Positions 9,501-21,985 of a DNA stretch of 64,000 bases are shown here, in pieces (within the stretch, counting starts at the first letter, position 1; each line of letters begins with the position of its first letter). The translations under genes and the position numbers were made by a program. The stretch lies in assembly GCA_963969495.1 (NCBI GenBank), contig OZ018331.1:154426684-154490683 (forward strand), read 5' to 3'. Source of the stretch: Ceratothoa steindachneri. Taxonomy: Eukaryota > Arthropoda > Malacostraca > Isopoda > Cymothoidae. The notes below the pieces were generated by a model. That model made no database searches and had not been told where the DNA came from. It worked only from the letters and a program-made list of their open reading frames with translations.

Positions 9501-12500
9501 TCTTGTCAGATACTCCAAACACATATTGCAACATCCACATATACCACACATTACGGGGTTTACAAAGAACACAATTATAATTTTCTACTGAATTCTTGAA
9601 AATATCAATAGTTGTTGTTTATAGTTTATATTTTGAAATATTTTTGCTGTACTTGTAGTAAATAATATGTTAATTATATAACAAGGTAAAATTGGCATTA
9701 GGTAGTTTTTGTCTACTACCAATGAGGTGATCCTTATATTTAAAGGTTTAAATTTAAAACAGCAAATTTACTTTTTAAGCGTACATTTTGATTTTCAAAG
9801 GGGTTAGACATTATGTGGGACTTTGTAGACTCCCCAAATGTTCCCAATATGCCCATAACAAAGCCAACACAGTTTTATAATTAATTTAATTGGCAGGTGA
9901 AGTTCACAGTTAATTCGTCGGTCTTTGTTATTTTCTATCCCCGAGAATAAGTGCAAACTAAGTTGTAAAAAAGACTAAGGTTTTGAAGAATAGGGGCACT
10001 AATTGCCCCATTTGAATAATAGATTATCTTAGTTTATGCATATTTGAATTCCACAAACAAGGAATTCGTTCGGTTCGGTTTGATTGAGAGAACGTAAAAG
10101 TTTTGTCCATTGCTATTATAGATACAAATATTAACCTAACCTAAACGAGGTAAATTCAAATTAATTCCGCTAATACTAAAATAACATTGTAGTAATTTCC
10201 GGAGATTGAGTGCGGGACAACATGACATCTCATTTTAATCGGATTATTTTTACATTTATCTATCTGAAAAATAGGGATCCCTTTTTCGACCATATCAAGA
10301 AGAGCGCTTCCTGGTCAATTTGTACACTATTCTTCAACAGCTCTGCAAACATCTTCAGATTTAAAGGACAAATATTTTAATTGTCTTTGTGGCCAGTGAA
10401 TATTAATACATCAATAGACCTGTCAATATTTATCACTTGTTCATAGTATGGGTTTAAGACTAAGTTAAATTTTCTATCATTTTCGCCCAGAGATTCATCA
10501 TTTTCACCTCATTAATCAGAAGAACAATAAAACTTTACAATAATTTATATTTTCGGCATCAAAACAGCATTTGTCATATAGGCGGTGACGTCAGTGAATG
10601 CGAAACAAGCGAACCGCGACTGGCGCCAAATGGTCTCTCTCACCGCAATAGCGGTGCTTTTTGTTCGCGTTTTTTTTTCAGCGCCAAGACACGCTGGGAC
10701 AGAGTCACCTGCGACCACTGAAGCATATCCAAATCATGCTCACTCCCCTTAATTGTCGACGCTGTTGGGGTTCGCTTACGTTATAAAAGATTTATGAGCA
10801 GAGAAAGGCAAACTAATATTTCCTATTATTTTTACTTGCATCTTTTGAGGTTATAACGACTTGTTAAGCAATAGTAATATATTTAACCCGCAAAGAATAG
10901 GGTTAATAATGCTATTAAGCATTTTATTATTACTAGACCTGAAGTAACAGCATGTTCTGCTATAGTATGTGTAAAGATAACTAACAAAAATATTTATTTA
11001 CTGTTATTTTTACAGCTGTAGGTTTCAAGTATTGGGCAGGATGTGACACCAAATATACCGATTCCAAAACGAATGAGATCAATTTAGGGTAAATACCAAG
11101 GACGACTAAGTCTTCTCATTACTAAACAAAGAAACAATGAATTAAATACCATTGGAAAGTTAATATTAAGAAAAAAAATATATATCACATAAATTACCTG
11201 AAATTGATTTTATAGAAAAATATAATGAAGAAATCTATGCTCTTTGTGACGTCTTCATATGTGGTCGGAGTGCAGCGCATTCTCCAAAACCTACCAACAC
11301 CAAACCTATTCTAATCTAGCCTACCCGAATTATAAAAGGGGATAGAGGTGGTTAAAAAGATTGAGCAAATTAGTCACAATTTTAGATGAATGCGATTCAA
11401 TATGTCATATTATGGCGTAATAATAATTATAGATTTATTTCCTTTTATCTCTATAGAAAATATTTTGAGATCCTTTGCGCACAAATAAAAAATAAGCTTG
11501 ATTTAGTTCAAGCTCCCGAATTCTTATTAATTTGTTAGGACCAAGTAAAGATAAGCATTCCTAGGCTGGATTAATTTGGGGTCCCCATCTTATCTTAACT
11601 GGGTTAGGTAAAAAAAACCCAATCTAACCTAACTTTCCAAATATAATCACATTTAGGGAGTCGAATTTAGAAGTGCTTATCTTTATTAGTGGTCGTTGAT
11701 AGTGTTTATTCTTACCTGGATTATTCATAGCAACAAAAAAGTGAAAACCAATAGAAGCACTATCATATAGTGTCCGAAATGAGGCTATAAAAGAAACTGA
11801 TGAGATTAACGGGATTGAAAATGTGTGAAATTTGCTTAACTTGAGTAGCCTGAAGAAGAAACTAATTGGGGCGATATAGAGCGTAAAAAAAACGCTCTAC
11901 AACAGGTTCGTGTTTTAGAATTAATGTTATCAGAGTAGTAACTTGGTCAAAGTAGCCAAATCTGAGATTATAGGGCGATGGTATTGGGTCATCCTCTTCT
12001 CGTCCCACTTGATTATTCAAGTGGGAAGAGCGGCAATTTCACCAAATTCTGCCATATTTCTCATCGCCGTCTCGGCCCAAGAGGAGGGAGACAGCTGGAT
12101 TTCTCTTGGACAGGGGTCGATAATCCTCTGCTCCCAGACCACCGTGAATTCCTTCTCACAAAAAGCAGTGGCACGATGGTAACGGAGATTTGTCTCTTGT
12201 GACCAGGTCCTGAAAGTTTGAATGACAGCGGTGCCAGGTTCTGCATTCTTTTTTTAGGTGGCGAAGCGTTAGTCTAAGTTCGCTCCGATGTTAGTATCAA
12301 TTTGAGACAATATATTAATTTTATTTTCAAGAAAGAAAAATAAACTAACAGGTAATTCAACGTGAGTATATTCATTAAATGGGGAAAGAGGAGGAGGAGA
12401 GAGAGAGAATAAAAAAGGAATAAGGCAGAGATCAGTTGATTCTACATTTTATCCATTTTGGTCGAAACGACCTGCCATTTTAAAAATTTTTGATTATCGA

Positions 12501-13115
12501 GCTCATAACTAGCCCTTAAAATGCCTTGAGATCAGCCTTTCGTTAACAGCTTAGTGCGTCCTCGCTTCATTGAGAACTATTTGTTAAATGGGTTTGGTTT
12601 TGATACATCTACTACCGAAGGATAATGATGGAGGTTTCAAAATGACATAACTTAAATTAGGTTCTACGTTACCGGTTGTATAATACACGATGTAAAATAG
12701 GAAGCATTGAGAATTATTTTCTTTTAACTAGGAAGCAATATATTCAATGTTGTTTGGGAAAGCAAAAAAATGGATGCACAAATCTTTCGAATGATTAGCG
12801 TAGAATAAACCTCGGTTCAAAGTTCTTCATGAATTCATTTAATTTAATGGCAATACCGAGAGATCTTCATTATCAAAATGTCTATCAGAAGAGGTCGACA
12901 AATTTACAGTTGGCTAAATAATTCGCATGGAACGTATTGGTAAGTGCCTTTTTTATTAAAAAAAAGTAATATCAGATTGTTTTATCTAAGGATCACGACA
13001 TTATATGCTAATTACATTTATCAATTTACAAGAGTAACAAAATTATCTAACATAATATCTCTCGTTATGTAGGGGTTTGCATCTGTTTGAACGGCTTTTG
13101 TAAGATTATACTAGT
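9501..13115. other. AT-rich non-coding region
   Basis: No frame here shows a recognisable domain, and the open frames at 11,943-12,246 on both strands look incidental. I note a 10-bp perfect hairpin at 12,003-12,026; a GC-richer block at 10,570-10,680 with a TGACGTCA site and a small hairpin CACCGC/GCGGTG; and short CCTAACCTAA pairs near 10,135 and 11,630. None of these defines a gene. Confidence 0.6.
12003..12026. repeat. perfect 10-bp inverted repeat
   Basis: TCCCACTTGA at 12,003-12,012 and its exact reverse complement TCAAGTGGGA at 12,017-12,026, separated by the four bases TTAT. Function unknown. Confidence 0.7.
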
Positions 13116-13815
13116 TTTTTCCAAAGCTAATTTCAAATGTATGAATATAGTTTATAATAATACGAGCTAATTTTAAATAACTGTAAACTGATTTTTAAAA
13201 ATTGAAAGTTAATATAATATTTTGAAAATATAGTTTAAAATAATTACAAGCTAATTATTTTACAATTAAAATAATTACATGGTAATTTAAAGTAAATAAG
13301 TTTTTGTTAATAATTGCAGTTTTGTAAATAACTAAAGCTATTATTGACAACAAATTTTTCAAATACATAACTTGATTTCAAATTAATTACAAGCTAATAT
13401 GAAATATCCTCAATTTAATCCTGAACAAATAATTCTAATTTTAAATAATTACTACCTGGTTTTAAATAACTGCAACCTAATGAATAAAGCTATTTTGAAA
13501 TAATTACAAGCTAGTTTCATAAATTGAACGCTATTTTTTTAAATACATTATTTTAAATAATAAAATGCAAAAATTAAATAACCCAAAGCTAATTATACAT
13601 AAATAGAAGTATTTTTAAATAATTAAAAACTATTTTTAAATAATTGGTGGCTCGTTAAATAACTAGACACCTGTTTTTAATAACTACAAAATAACTTTAA
13701 ATGACCTCAAGCTATTTTTTTAAATAAGTAGAAGCTATTTTTGTATAATGATTAGAGTTTAACTTTAAATAAGTAAAAAATAGCTTTGGAAGATAGTTTT
13801 AAATAACTCGAAGCT
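13116..13815. repeat. degenerate AT-rich tandem repeat (about 20-25 bp unit)
   Basis: Variants of TTTTAAATAATTACAAGCTA recur roughly every 20-30 bases, with changes such as AACTGTAAACT or AATTGGTGGCT. Spacing is irregular, so this is an old, diverged minisatellite. No coding potential. Confidence 0.7.
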
Positions 13816-14084
13816 TTATTTCAAGGGCTTACTGATGAACCAGCTCGGATACAAGTCCTCACTTTTGAGTACCTAGACTTGTTTAGGAACTTGTTCCAGC
13901 TGGTTTACGATTCTTCCTTATCGCACTATTCATTCATGATTATTGAGTTTTTCTTTATAGTTATTCACCTTTCATGTCTCCTCTACACAATTAATTATCC
14001 ACTGATAATTCCTTCGTTTTATACACGGTCTTCCTTTCTTTTCCATATATATATAAATGAGATTAATTAAATCTCATCCTTCTC

Positions 14085-14335
14085 CCAAATGACAGAGTAA
14101 ATACAATCCCTTTTCAAAATAACCAGGTAAAGACAACGCTTTCCAAAAATCACCAAATAATGACACCCCTTCCAAATCACAAATTCAAGACAAGCAGTCC
14201 CAAAAATATTCAAGTAAAGACAACCCAAGCCAAAATTACTAAGTGAACCCCATCCTTTCTCACAATCACAAATTCAAGACACTCCTTCGAAAATACTTCC
14301 AAGTGAAGACAACTCCTTCCAAAAGTGACCACATG
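14085..14335. repeat. degenerate tandem repeat (about 35-bp unit)
   Basis: Repeated blocks with the theme CCTTCCAAAAATCAC followed by AAATTCAAGACA or AGGTAAAGACAA, about seven diverged copies. It ends near the TGACCACATGTAGC block at about 14,335. Confidence 0.65.
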
Positions 14336-15403
14336 TAGCAGAATAAGGTCGAAGGGCGACTGCGTGCCCTTCTGTACCCACGTGGGCCCTGAGATCACCG
14401 CATGGATCTTGGAAATTATGGTTGATCCAGGATGAGGGTGCAGCCTACGCCGTTATCACGCCCCAGCTGTATTTGCTTAAGGACCGATTCATCGTCTCTT
14501 ATGGCTACATTTCAGCCGCCAACATTCTTGCCTTCCGTCATAAGATCGAAGTCCGTTGAACATTCCAAGCCAATCCCCCCCCCCCCGAAGGAGACGCTGA
14601 CCTTTCCCCAAAATCGCACGTGTGTATGGAGGGCCGCCAAAGCAACCAAAGGCCACCTCATCAGGCGTCTATATATCCCTTTGACTCAGTTTAGTAAGGA
14701 GCACTAATAGACTTCCCACCTACAATGACGAACGAGCCGAAGGACTCTCGTCTTCCCCCCATCGGTGATTTCGATTCGAGGATGAAGGCTAAATCAACAT
14801 CCGTGAACTCTTCCAAGGTCAATCAGCGAGTATCTGATGAGGATTCCCATCTCCGAAGGCCATCTACAAGTGCTCCCTCATCCGAAGCAAGACGTAACCA
14901 GACTTCTCCCTTCGCATTCATTGTATCCCAAATGGTCCATTTTCTGCAACGATCACGTAAGCAATTGTAACCGTTGCCGCCTGCAGATTGATCTAGAATC
15001 TGGCCTACCTAATCGATCCATTCCTTGTGTGTACACCCAGGTTTAAAATGCAACTCTAAATCACCGACCTGAATCCGACCTCCTTAATCCCCTAATTAAC
15101 TCCTCTGTATCTCGCGTAGACATTTAACTCCGTCTGTGCGACAATTCCATTTAAACCTAATATTTGTGTATATTTAAATATTATTTTGTTGTTAGTAAAG
15201 ATATATTTTCGTCATTGTCTTTATTTTGCAACCCCAACGCATACCGGCTATCTGCTAATCTTTAGCCAACTTGCACTCTGAAATATTTGTTTTAAAAAGG
15301 ACCCCGCAAAGTTAATAATAAACCATCCCTACTGGACTCAACAATTTCTCCATTCACTAACGGTCTTCGACCAACTTCTGCCCAAAGCCCCAAAGTACCT
15401 ACA

Positions 15404-15405
<2 letters not shown>
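14336..15405. other. unclassified region with two unassigned open frames
   Basis: More GC-rich than its surroundings from 14,340 to 15,050, with a 13-base C run near 14,575-14,587. Open frames at 14,432-14,707 and 14,725-14,970 are Ser/Pro/Arg-rich (for example RLPPIGDFDSRMKAKS and HLRRPSTSAPSSEARR), and I do not recognise any domain in them. From 15,050 to 15,290 the sequence becomes AT-rich and resembles the end of an LTR or a 3' UTR, but I cannot find a partner copy. A fragment of a retroelement is possible; evidence is weak. Confidence 0.35.

Positions 15406-15406
<1 letters not shown>

Positions 15407-15483
<77 letters not shown>
15407..15483. repeat. (TA)n microsatellite
   Basis: About 38 uninterrupted TA units, then AATATGAA. 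It lies directly upstream of the short hairpin block and the LINE that starts at 15,575. Confidence 0.95.
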
Positions 15484-15487
<4 letters not shown>

Positions 15488-15520
15488 GAATGCAGTGTCC
15501 CGCAGAAAAAAAAATGAAAA

Positions 15521-15570
15521 GGTGTTTCCAAGTACTTTCGAACTTTATTAAGTTCCTTATCAAGGATAAC
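15521..15570 (-). ncRNA. hammerhead-ribozyme-like relic (weak candidate)
   Basis: Read on the minus strand, this block has TTGATAAG, then the 6-bp hairpin GAACTT-AATA-AAGTTC (15,540-15,555), then CGAAAGTAC. That order (CUGAUGA-like box, stem II, GAAA box) is the layout of a hammerhead ribozyme core, known in Penelope-like elements and near microsatellites. The first box has at least two core changes, and I cannot identify stems I and III with confidence. It may be a decayed ribozyme or chance similarity. Confidence 0.25.
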
Positions 15571-15574
15571 TACA

Positions 15575-18366
15575 AGAAATAATATTTGTTTCTATACAAA
15601 TGCTCGTAGTCTTAGAACCAAGAAGGATGAGCTATTTAGTTATATTAGCAATGAGGATATAGATATATTATGCGTTACTGAATCATGGGTTAATGAAATA
15701 GAATTTAGTGACACTATAAGTGAATTTGATTTTCAGGGCTATAATATGTACATTAGTCAAAGGACAGGTAGGATTGGTGGAGGAATAATTATCTATATAA
15801 AAAACAACATTGTTTCAAGTTTAAATACTTCAATAAAGCAGGATGGAGTTGAGTCACTTTGGATAGATATTAGGTTCAGTAAAAATAGAATGGTGCATTT
15901 GGGAGCTTTTTACAGGCCACCTGGGCAGACTGATGATATAGATGAACTAATGATAAGGGAAATAAGTAAGGGATGTGAAACAGATGCAGTTATTATTGGG
16001 GACTTCAACTTAAACTCTGTGGAGTGGCAAAATATGATAGGTAGGGATAGAACAAGTGGCAGGTTCATAGAATGCTTTGAGGATAATTTTTTGAATCAAT
16101 TTGTTAATGAGCCAACGAGGGGGGACAATATATTAGATTTAGTACTTTCTAACAGTAAACATTTAGTTCAAGAATTGACTGTTGGGGAAGCATTGGGAAA
16201 TAGTAACCATCAGATAGTTCGTTTTAACTTGGGAATTGAGAAGGGTAAAATAACTGAGAATGCTGAAAAAGTTCCAAATTTTCATAAGGGAGATTATGTA
16301 AAACTTCGAAGCTTGCTAAATTTTGTAGACTGGGATATAGAATTCAGAGGTAAAGATGCTTATGGGATGTTGGATACTTTCAATCATATAATAAATGTAG
16401 TCCAAGAACAATGTATCCCAATGAAGGCCATTAGGAACAAAAGTAGGAAACCATTATGGTGGAATCAGGAGATAGCTAGAAAAATTTCAGAGAAGAAAAG
16501 GGCATATAAAAAATTACAGGTAGAAAATAATATTCAAAATTTAAGTGATTATAGAATGGCTAGGAATGAGTTAAATAAGATTATAAAGAAGAACAAAAGG
16601 GTGTCAGAAATTAAATTAGCTCAGGATAGCAACAAAGATCCTAGAAAGTTCTTTAGTTACTATAAAACTAATAACAAGTCTGGCAGAGTTAAAATAGGAC
16701 CTATCAAATATGAAGGGTTTGTGAGAGAAACTGATGAGGAAATAGTTGAGGTACTAAATGGTCATTTTGCATCAGTATTTACAAAAGAGAAACTAAATAG
16801 TCCTATGTATAGTACTCATAGGTCAGGAAAAGAGGGGTTTACTAACATTTGTGTGGATCGGAGGATGATGAAAGGACTAATAGGTGATTTAGATACTACC
16901 AAGGCCTCCGGCCCTGATAATATTCATTCTAGGATACTTAAAGAAGGGGTAGAAAGTATCTCAATAGCTCTGGACAAGTTATATACTAGGTCATTGGAAT
17001 ATGGAGAAATACCCGATGATTGGAAGAGAGCGAATGTAGTCCCCATTTTCAAGAAGGGTAGTAAAGAGGATCCAAATAACTTTAGACCGGTTAGCCTAAC
17101 TCCTGTAGTCTGTAAAATTCTTGAGAAAATAGTTAAAAAAGGCATTTGCCAACATCAGAGAGGGAGGGGTTAATCAGCGATGCTCAGCATGGGTTTAGAT
17201 CAGGTAGATCATGTTTGACTAACTTACTAGACTTTCTGGAGTTTGTAACAGATCAAGTAGATAAGGGAGAGAATGTAGATATAATTTACTTAGATTTGAG
17301 TAAAGCATTTGATAAGGTACCACACAGGAGACTAGTTCATAAATTAAAAATGATTGGGATATGTGGGGGTGTTTCAAATTGGATAGCTGAGTGGCTGAAA
17401 GACAGGAAGCAAAGGGTAGTGCTAAATGGTGTAAAGTCAGAGTGGAGGGATGTTTTCAGTGGGGTTCCTCAGGGATCAGTTCTCGGTCCATTATTATTTG
17501 TCATCTATATAAACGATCTTGGGGAGGCAGTTAATAATAAAGTGTCAATTTTTGCGGATGATACCAAATTAGCAGCTGTAGTTAAAGATATTGATGATAA
17601 TTTTAAAGTGCAGGGGGACTTAAATAAATTGTTATCCTGGGCACATAAGTGGCAAATGACTTTCAACCTTGATAAGTGCAAAGTTATTAACATGGGAAAA
17701 GATAATAGAGAATTTAACTATGAAATGGATGGGCATTGGCTGAGCTCAGTAGAGGATGAGAAAGATCTAGGAGTAGTAATAGATAAGTCATTAAGGTTTT
17801 CTAAGCAGTGTATTGAAGCAAGAAATAGGGCAAATAGAGTGCTGGGTTTTATTAAGAGAAATGTCAGTTACAAAAGTAAGGAGGTTATTCTTAAACTCTA
17901 TAACTCTTATGTTAGGCCACATCTAGAGTACTGTATACAGACATGGTCCCTACATTTTAGACACGATATTAACCTTCTTGAGTCAGTGCAACGGAGGGCA
18001 ACAAAGATTATTCCTCCCCTGAGGCACCTTGAATATGAAGATAGCCTGAGGGTATTAAATATGTTCTCGTTCGAAAGGAGGTGTGTAAGAGGGGATATGA
18101 TTGAGCTCTTTAAAATTTTTTCCGGGATAGATAAATTGGATGTTAGCAAGTTTTTGAGTTAGATGATGGAAATCGGACTAGAGGTCACCACTTGAAAATT
18201 AAAAAGCAAGGGTGTAGGTTGGATTTAAGAAAATATTTTTTCACCAATAGAGTGGTAGACTTCTTGAACAAATTGCCGCAGAGGGTAGTAGGTAGTCCAA
18301 ATCTAAATGTATTTAAGAGTAGGTTGGATGAGTTTATGGGAAGGGAAGGTTGTGATGGTTCCTAAG
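15575..18366 (+). pseudogene. CR1/L2-like LINE ORF2, 5'-truncated (endonuclease and reverse transcriptase)
   Basis: The coding sequence is recognisable from 15,575 without a start codon and stays open to 17,173: NNICFYTNARSLRTKKDEL, CVTESWVN, GAFYRPPGQ, IIGDFNLNSVEW, NEPTRGDNILDLVLSN. The SDH motif reads SNH (GNSNHQIVRF), an Asp-to-Asn change at a residue expected to matter for cleavage. RT follows with TTKASGPDNIHSRILK, IPDDWKRANVVPIFKKG and FRPVSLTPVVCKILEK. A frameshift near 17,135-17,165 moves the reading to 17,146-18,162, with [52 protein letters not shown] and IFADDTKLA, all catalytic Asp present. A second frameshift near 18,150 gives NRTRGHHLKI to FKSRLDEFMG, ending at 18,366. With only two frameshifts it is a fairly young copy of a lineage different from the 33-kb LINE. 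ORF1 is absent. Confidence 0.9.
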
Positions 18367-20760
18367 TTTTGTATATATTAATATTGTTTGTATATATCTA
18401 TACTTAACATTAACCCCCAAATGCTTTAAATTCGACTAATTTAATTTCCAAGGAGCGATTGTACAGAGTGAGACCCAAATGTACAAAATTTGCCTCTGCG
18501 AAGAAATGGGTCATGACGAGATTCTTTCTTTGTTGGAAGAATTTACCCTCACCCTGTATACTGAGACTGTAAATTTCAGTGCCACAGGGGGAAATTATGG
18601 GGCTAAAATGTTGTCTCTTCCTCCTTCCTTTCTTCACGTAAACAACACATCGCTCTTCAGTTCCCGAACCTGATGAAGGGGTTTTTATACCTACATTCTT
18701 TTGATGCAGAACGGATGTCCCTCTCTTGGGCCACAAAGAGTCCCTTGCTCGTTGATAGGTGGAGGAATTCGATGCTACCCTGCTTCTCATAACTTAACCT
18801 CAACGTGAAGCGATTCCGATTGCTTTTGGGCTTGCCAGAAATCGTCATTCTGATTTTTGTGTGAAATTCATTATCCTTTCGTGGACCTCATCCACGATTG
18901 AAAAAGAATGGGCGGCGTAACTACCTGCTTGATCGTTTCTCATCATGACACCGGAATCTTTTGGCACTCCCTTACACCCGGTTTCATTAGTGGCCCATGA
19001 TCCCATTTTAACTTTAATCAACTCACTTCCGGGGTTATTTATTGATAAAAATTAAAGCGAAAACCATCGAGGATTTATCCCCAATAAATAACATAAAAAT
19101 GAACGTCTTCAAGATTTTGAAGTTAGGGAAAGTAAAAATCAGTGGAAGGTGTAACATAGTTAAGGTGGAAAATTCAGGGCACTTGGCACTGGACGGGCGG
19201 AGCTCTCCTATACATGTTGGGGTACGCCGCCCCTTGGCTTATCCCTACGAGTTGCGCCAAACGTACCCGGGTATTCCATTGAGACCAAAGGAACTTCAGG
19301 GCGAGCTTCTGCCTGCATCAGTAACGAGCGAGAGAGCATGTGACTTTTATCTGCGTCTCGCCAAAGAAGGGCGTTTATAATCTCCTTTCCCCTTCCGCTG
19401 AAGGTAAAGTTACTTTGGAACAAAACTCCTCTCTAAATACGGGACATACTAAACTCCCCCAATTTAGGGAGGAATAAAATCAGCTTGTCGAGGAGCTTCA
19501 TTCAGTCAAGAGTATTTCAGAGGTCAAAGTTCATTTATCCTCTGATCGTTGAGGAGACTCCTGCCAAACGAGACCTGTTGCCTCCCGCTGATATATATGG
19601 TAATGCTTGTCTTCATTTCAAGATCAAAGAGGGTCTGACTACTTAGATTCTCACCACATCAAAGCCTACTTCTCCAATCGAAGCTTACTGCTTTCATTGT
19701 CTGAGAGTTTTTTCCTTTCCCGTAACTTCAACGAATTTAAATTCCATTCATCCGTTCACAAAACTTTAATTTACAGTAAAAAGCATAATTCTTGATTCGC
19801 TTATCATTGCAGTGTTTTCACAGTTCTTAAAGTGGAGCTAATGTATTGAGTGCGATTAACAGCGATTTAATTTTTAGTAGCAATTCTCGCTTAAGTGAAT
19901 CCTATCTTTTGTGTTACTAAAATAATTTCTCATATTTAGTTAATATCGTTAAATAATTGTTTTTTGAAATAATACACAAAATCCAGTGTCTTTCCTTGCA
20001 ACCTTCCAGTGTCAAAGAGTATGCATACATTAAGTGCCCTAAAAAAATTAATCCGAACTTGAGACGAATCAAGGCAAAGGCAAATAGGGCTTGGCATACA
20101 CTTTCGAGCCATTGGTGCCTATAAATTCAATATCCGGTACTGGGCACATTTGTGTCCAGAATCGGTTACACGTTCTTATCCTCTAAAGAAAATGGAAGGA
20201 TCGACTCGTGGGAGGATTGACGGAATATGTGCACTGGATGACTTAAAATCCGCCATGAAATCAACTAAAAGAATTGTATTTATGCACCTATAGAAAAATT
20301 TATGTTCTTGAGACAGGCCTTAGAGCAGTCTCTTCGCTTCTAAGAAACCCGTGCATGTTAAAATAACTTTAATGTGCCATTATACTTTACGCTGAACAAT
20401 AATCGTTAGCACGAAATTAAATTCTTTAAGTATGGAAATTGAGATGTGCCTTTGAAATCGAAAATTTCCATTATTGAATTAATTGGTTTAGCCATTATTA
20501 TCGTGAATGCCACCATATTTCAGTCCTCGAGCAGAGACGATTATTAGCGAGCAGAATATCAAAATAAAACAAAAAGCCTATTATTTAGTATTATGAAACA
20601 AACATAAGTAAAATGAATTTGAAATATGCAAAATGTCATTTTAAATAGGAACAATTTCGTATAATGCCCGATTAAAAATTTGGAAAAAAATTTTATGAAT
20701 TAAAAATTACAAAAACCTAATTGAACGACAATTAAAATAATAGGAAATCTTTTGAAATAC
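18367..20760. other. non-coding region, nothing recognised
   Basis: The first 60 bases may be the LINE 3' end (TATATATTAATATTG, TATATATCTATAC). Beyond that, open frames such as 18,410-18,790 (-) and 19,042-19,380 (+) carry no domain I recognise and lie in unremarkable sequence. No tRNA or repeat array seen. Confidence 0.55.
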
Positions 20761-20764
20761 TCTA

Positions 20765-21985
20765 ATCTTTGCTTATAGTGCCCATTTTTATAGTCGCCAG
20801 CAGCTTATAGTGGTCAAATTGGCCCGGGATGGAATTTTACAGAGAAAAATCTGTCGGTTATAGTGGCCAAGCCGCCAGTAATTAAGGCCACTTTGCGCTT
20901 GGGTGAAACACGCCGAACAAGCCAAACAGCTAAATTATAAACGAAATTCCCGTGCTTTTCAGATGCTCGCCCAACTGAGTCGTGTTTGGTCAGGCATCAA
21001 TTCGTTTAGTATGGCAGTAGTGATACCTATGTCGTAATTGCAAGGCACGTCGCCCATTAGTTGCATTGTTTTCGGGCATTCAGTTGACCATCGCCAGTTG
21101 CCGAAGAGGCAATGGAATAAAAAATTGCAATGGAATCAAATTAGACTTACTGGGTAGGTAAGCCTCATTTTCGGCTCTATGTCTGATTACCTTTTTGCTT
21201 TGTTTTTTTGTGAATGCACTGAAATTGATTTTGCTTTGTTTTTATACATATTTTCAAAATTAAGGAACCTTAGCCAACGTGACGTGACCACCAAGCTCGG
21301 AACTTCACACAACATTCTGTAGAGTGTAGACTTTGGTGAAGAATGGAGGCAAAATCATATAGGAAGCTGAACAACGTGGCTCCAAAAAAAGAACACGTGC
21401 TGGTAAAGATGAAGAGGTTGGAAAGGAATTGTATAAATGTTTCGAGTTTGCGAAGAAGCGGCGAGTATAAATCAATGGGCCAATTTTACCAGCAATCCCA
21501 GCAAGCTGGACACGACAAGTTGAGGGCTACATGGGTGGTTAAGCCGCTTGAAAAAAAAAAATGGAAAGGCATTTTCTTTACAACTTCAAATGGTAAAGGT
21601 ACCCTAAGTTGATGTAGACGTGGCCAGGAAATTTCGAGGTCAATTGCAATCTCTTCTTGAAGAATACGAGCCGTGAGAAATCAACAACGCTGACGAAACG
21701 GGAATTTATTTCCGCTCGCTTCCAAATTCTACTAACGTAAACAAAAGCGAAAAGGAAAGCTTGAAGCGTTTCAAGACAGACCAACACAGTATTATACTTT
21801 AGTGTGTTGCAACATGGACGAGAAAAAAGAATAGTTGCTCCTGAGTGGAAAATACAAGTCGCGGAGGTTTTTCAAGAACATCATAGAACTTTCAATAAAC
21901 TACTACTTTTCGCCGAACGCAAGGATGACAGGCTCAATTTGGCCTAAGTGGCTTCGTGCTATGAACCGCAATTTCCAGCAGTGTA
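20765..21985 (+). pseudogene. Tigger/pogo-like DNA transposon relic (transposase fragment)
   Basis: The 5' part (20,770-20,890) has the repeated phrase CTTATAGTGCCC / CTTATAGTGGTC / GTTATAGTGGCC typical of Tigger-type ends. From 21,343 an open frame (89 codons) includes KMKRLERNCINVSSL and KSMGQFYQQSQQAGHDKLRA, like the CENP-B-type helix-turn-helix. Downstream, in broken frames, are INNADETGIYFRSLPNST (the NADET motif carries a catalytic Asp of the DDE nuclease), CCNMDEK, SGKYKSRRFFKN, and NARMTGSIWPKWLRAMNRN. This order matches the first half of a pogo/Tigger transposase. The later catalytic Asp positions and the right end are missing; similarity stops near 21,985. Stops and frameshifts make it inactive. 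Confidence 0.8.

Noticed and set aside
10130..11640. Telomere-like CCTAACCTAA pairs
   Set aside because: Only two or three units at each place, not an array; expected by chance in AT-rich sequence.
14432..15046. Three short open frames as a possible gene
   Set aside because: Ser/Pro-rich without a domain or splice-site logic I can support; kept only as an unclassified region.
18655..18700. CCTGATGAAGG motif as a second hammerhead-like site
   Set aside because: Not followed by a paired stem and GAAA box.
19042..19423. Open frames on both strands near 19.2 kb
   Set aside because: No domain, and overlapping frames on opposite strands with no conserved motif.
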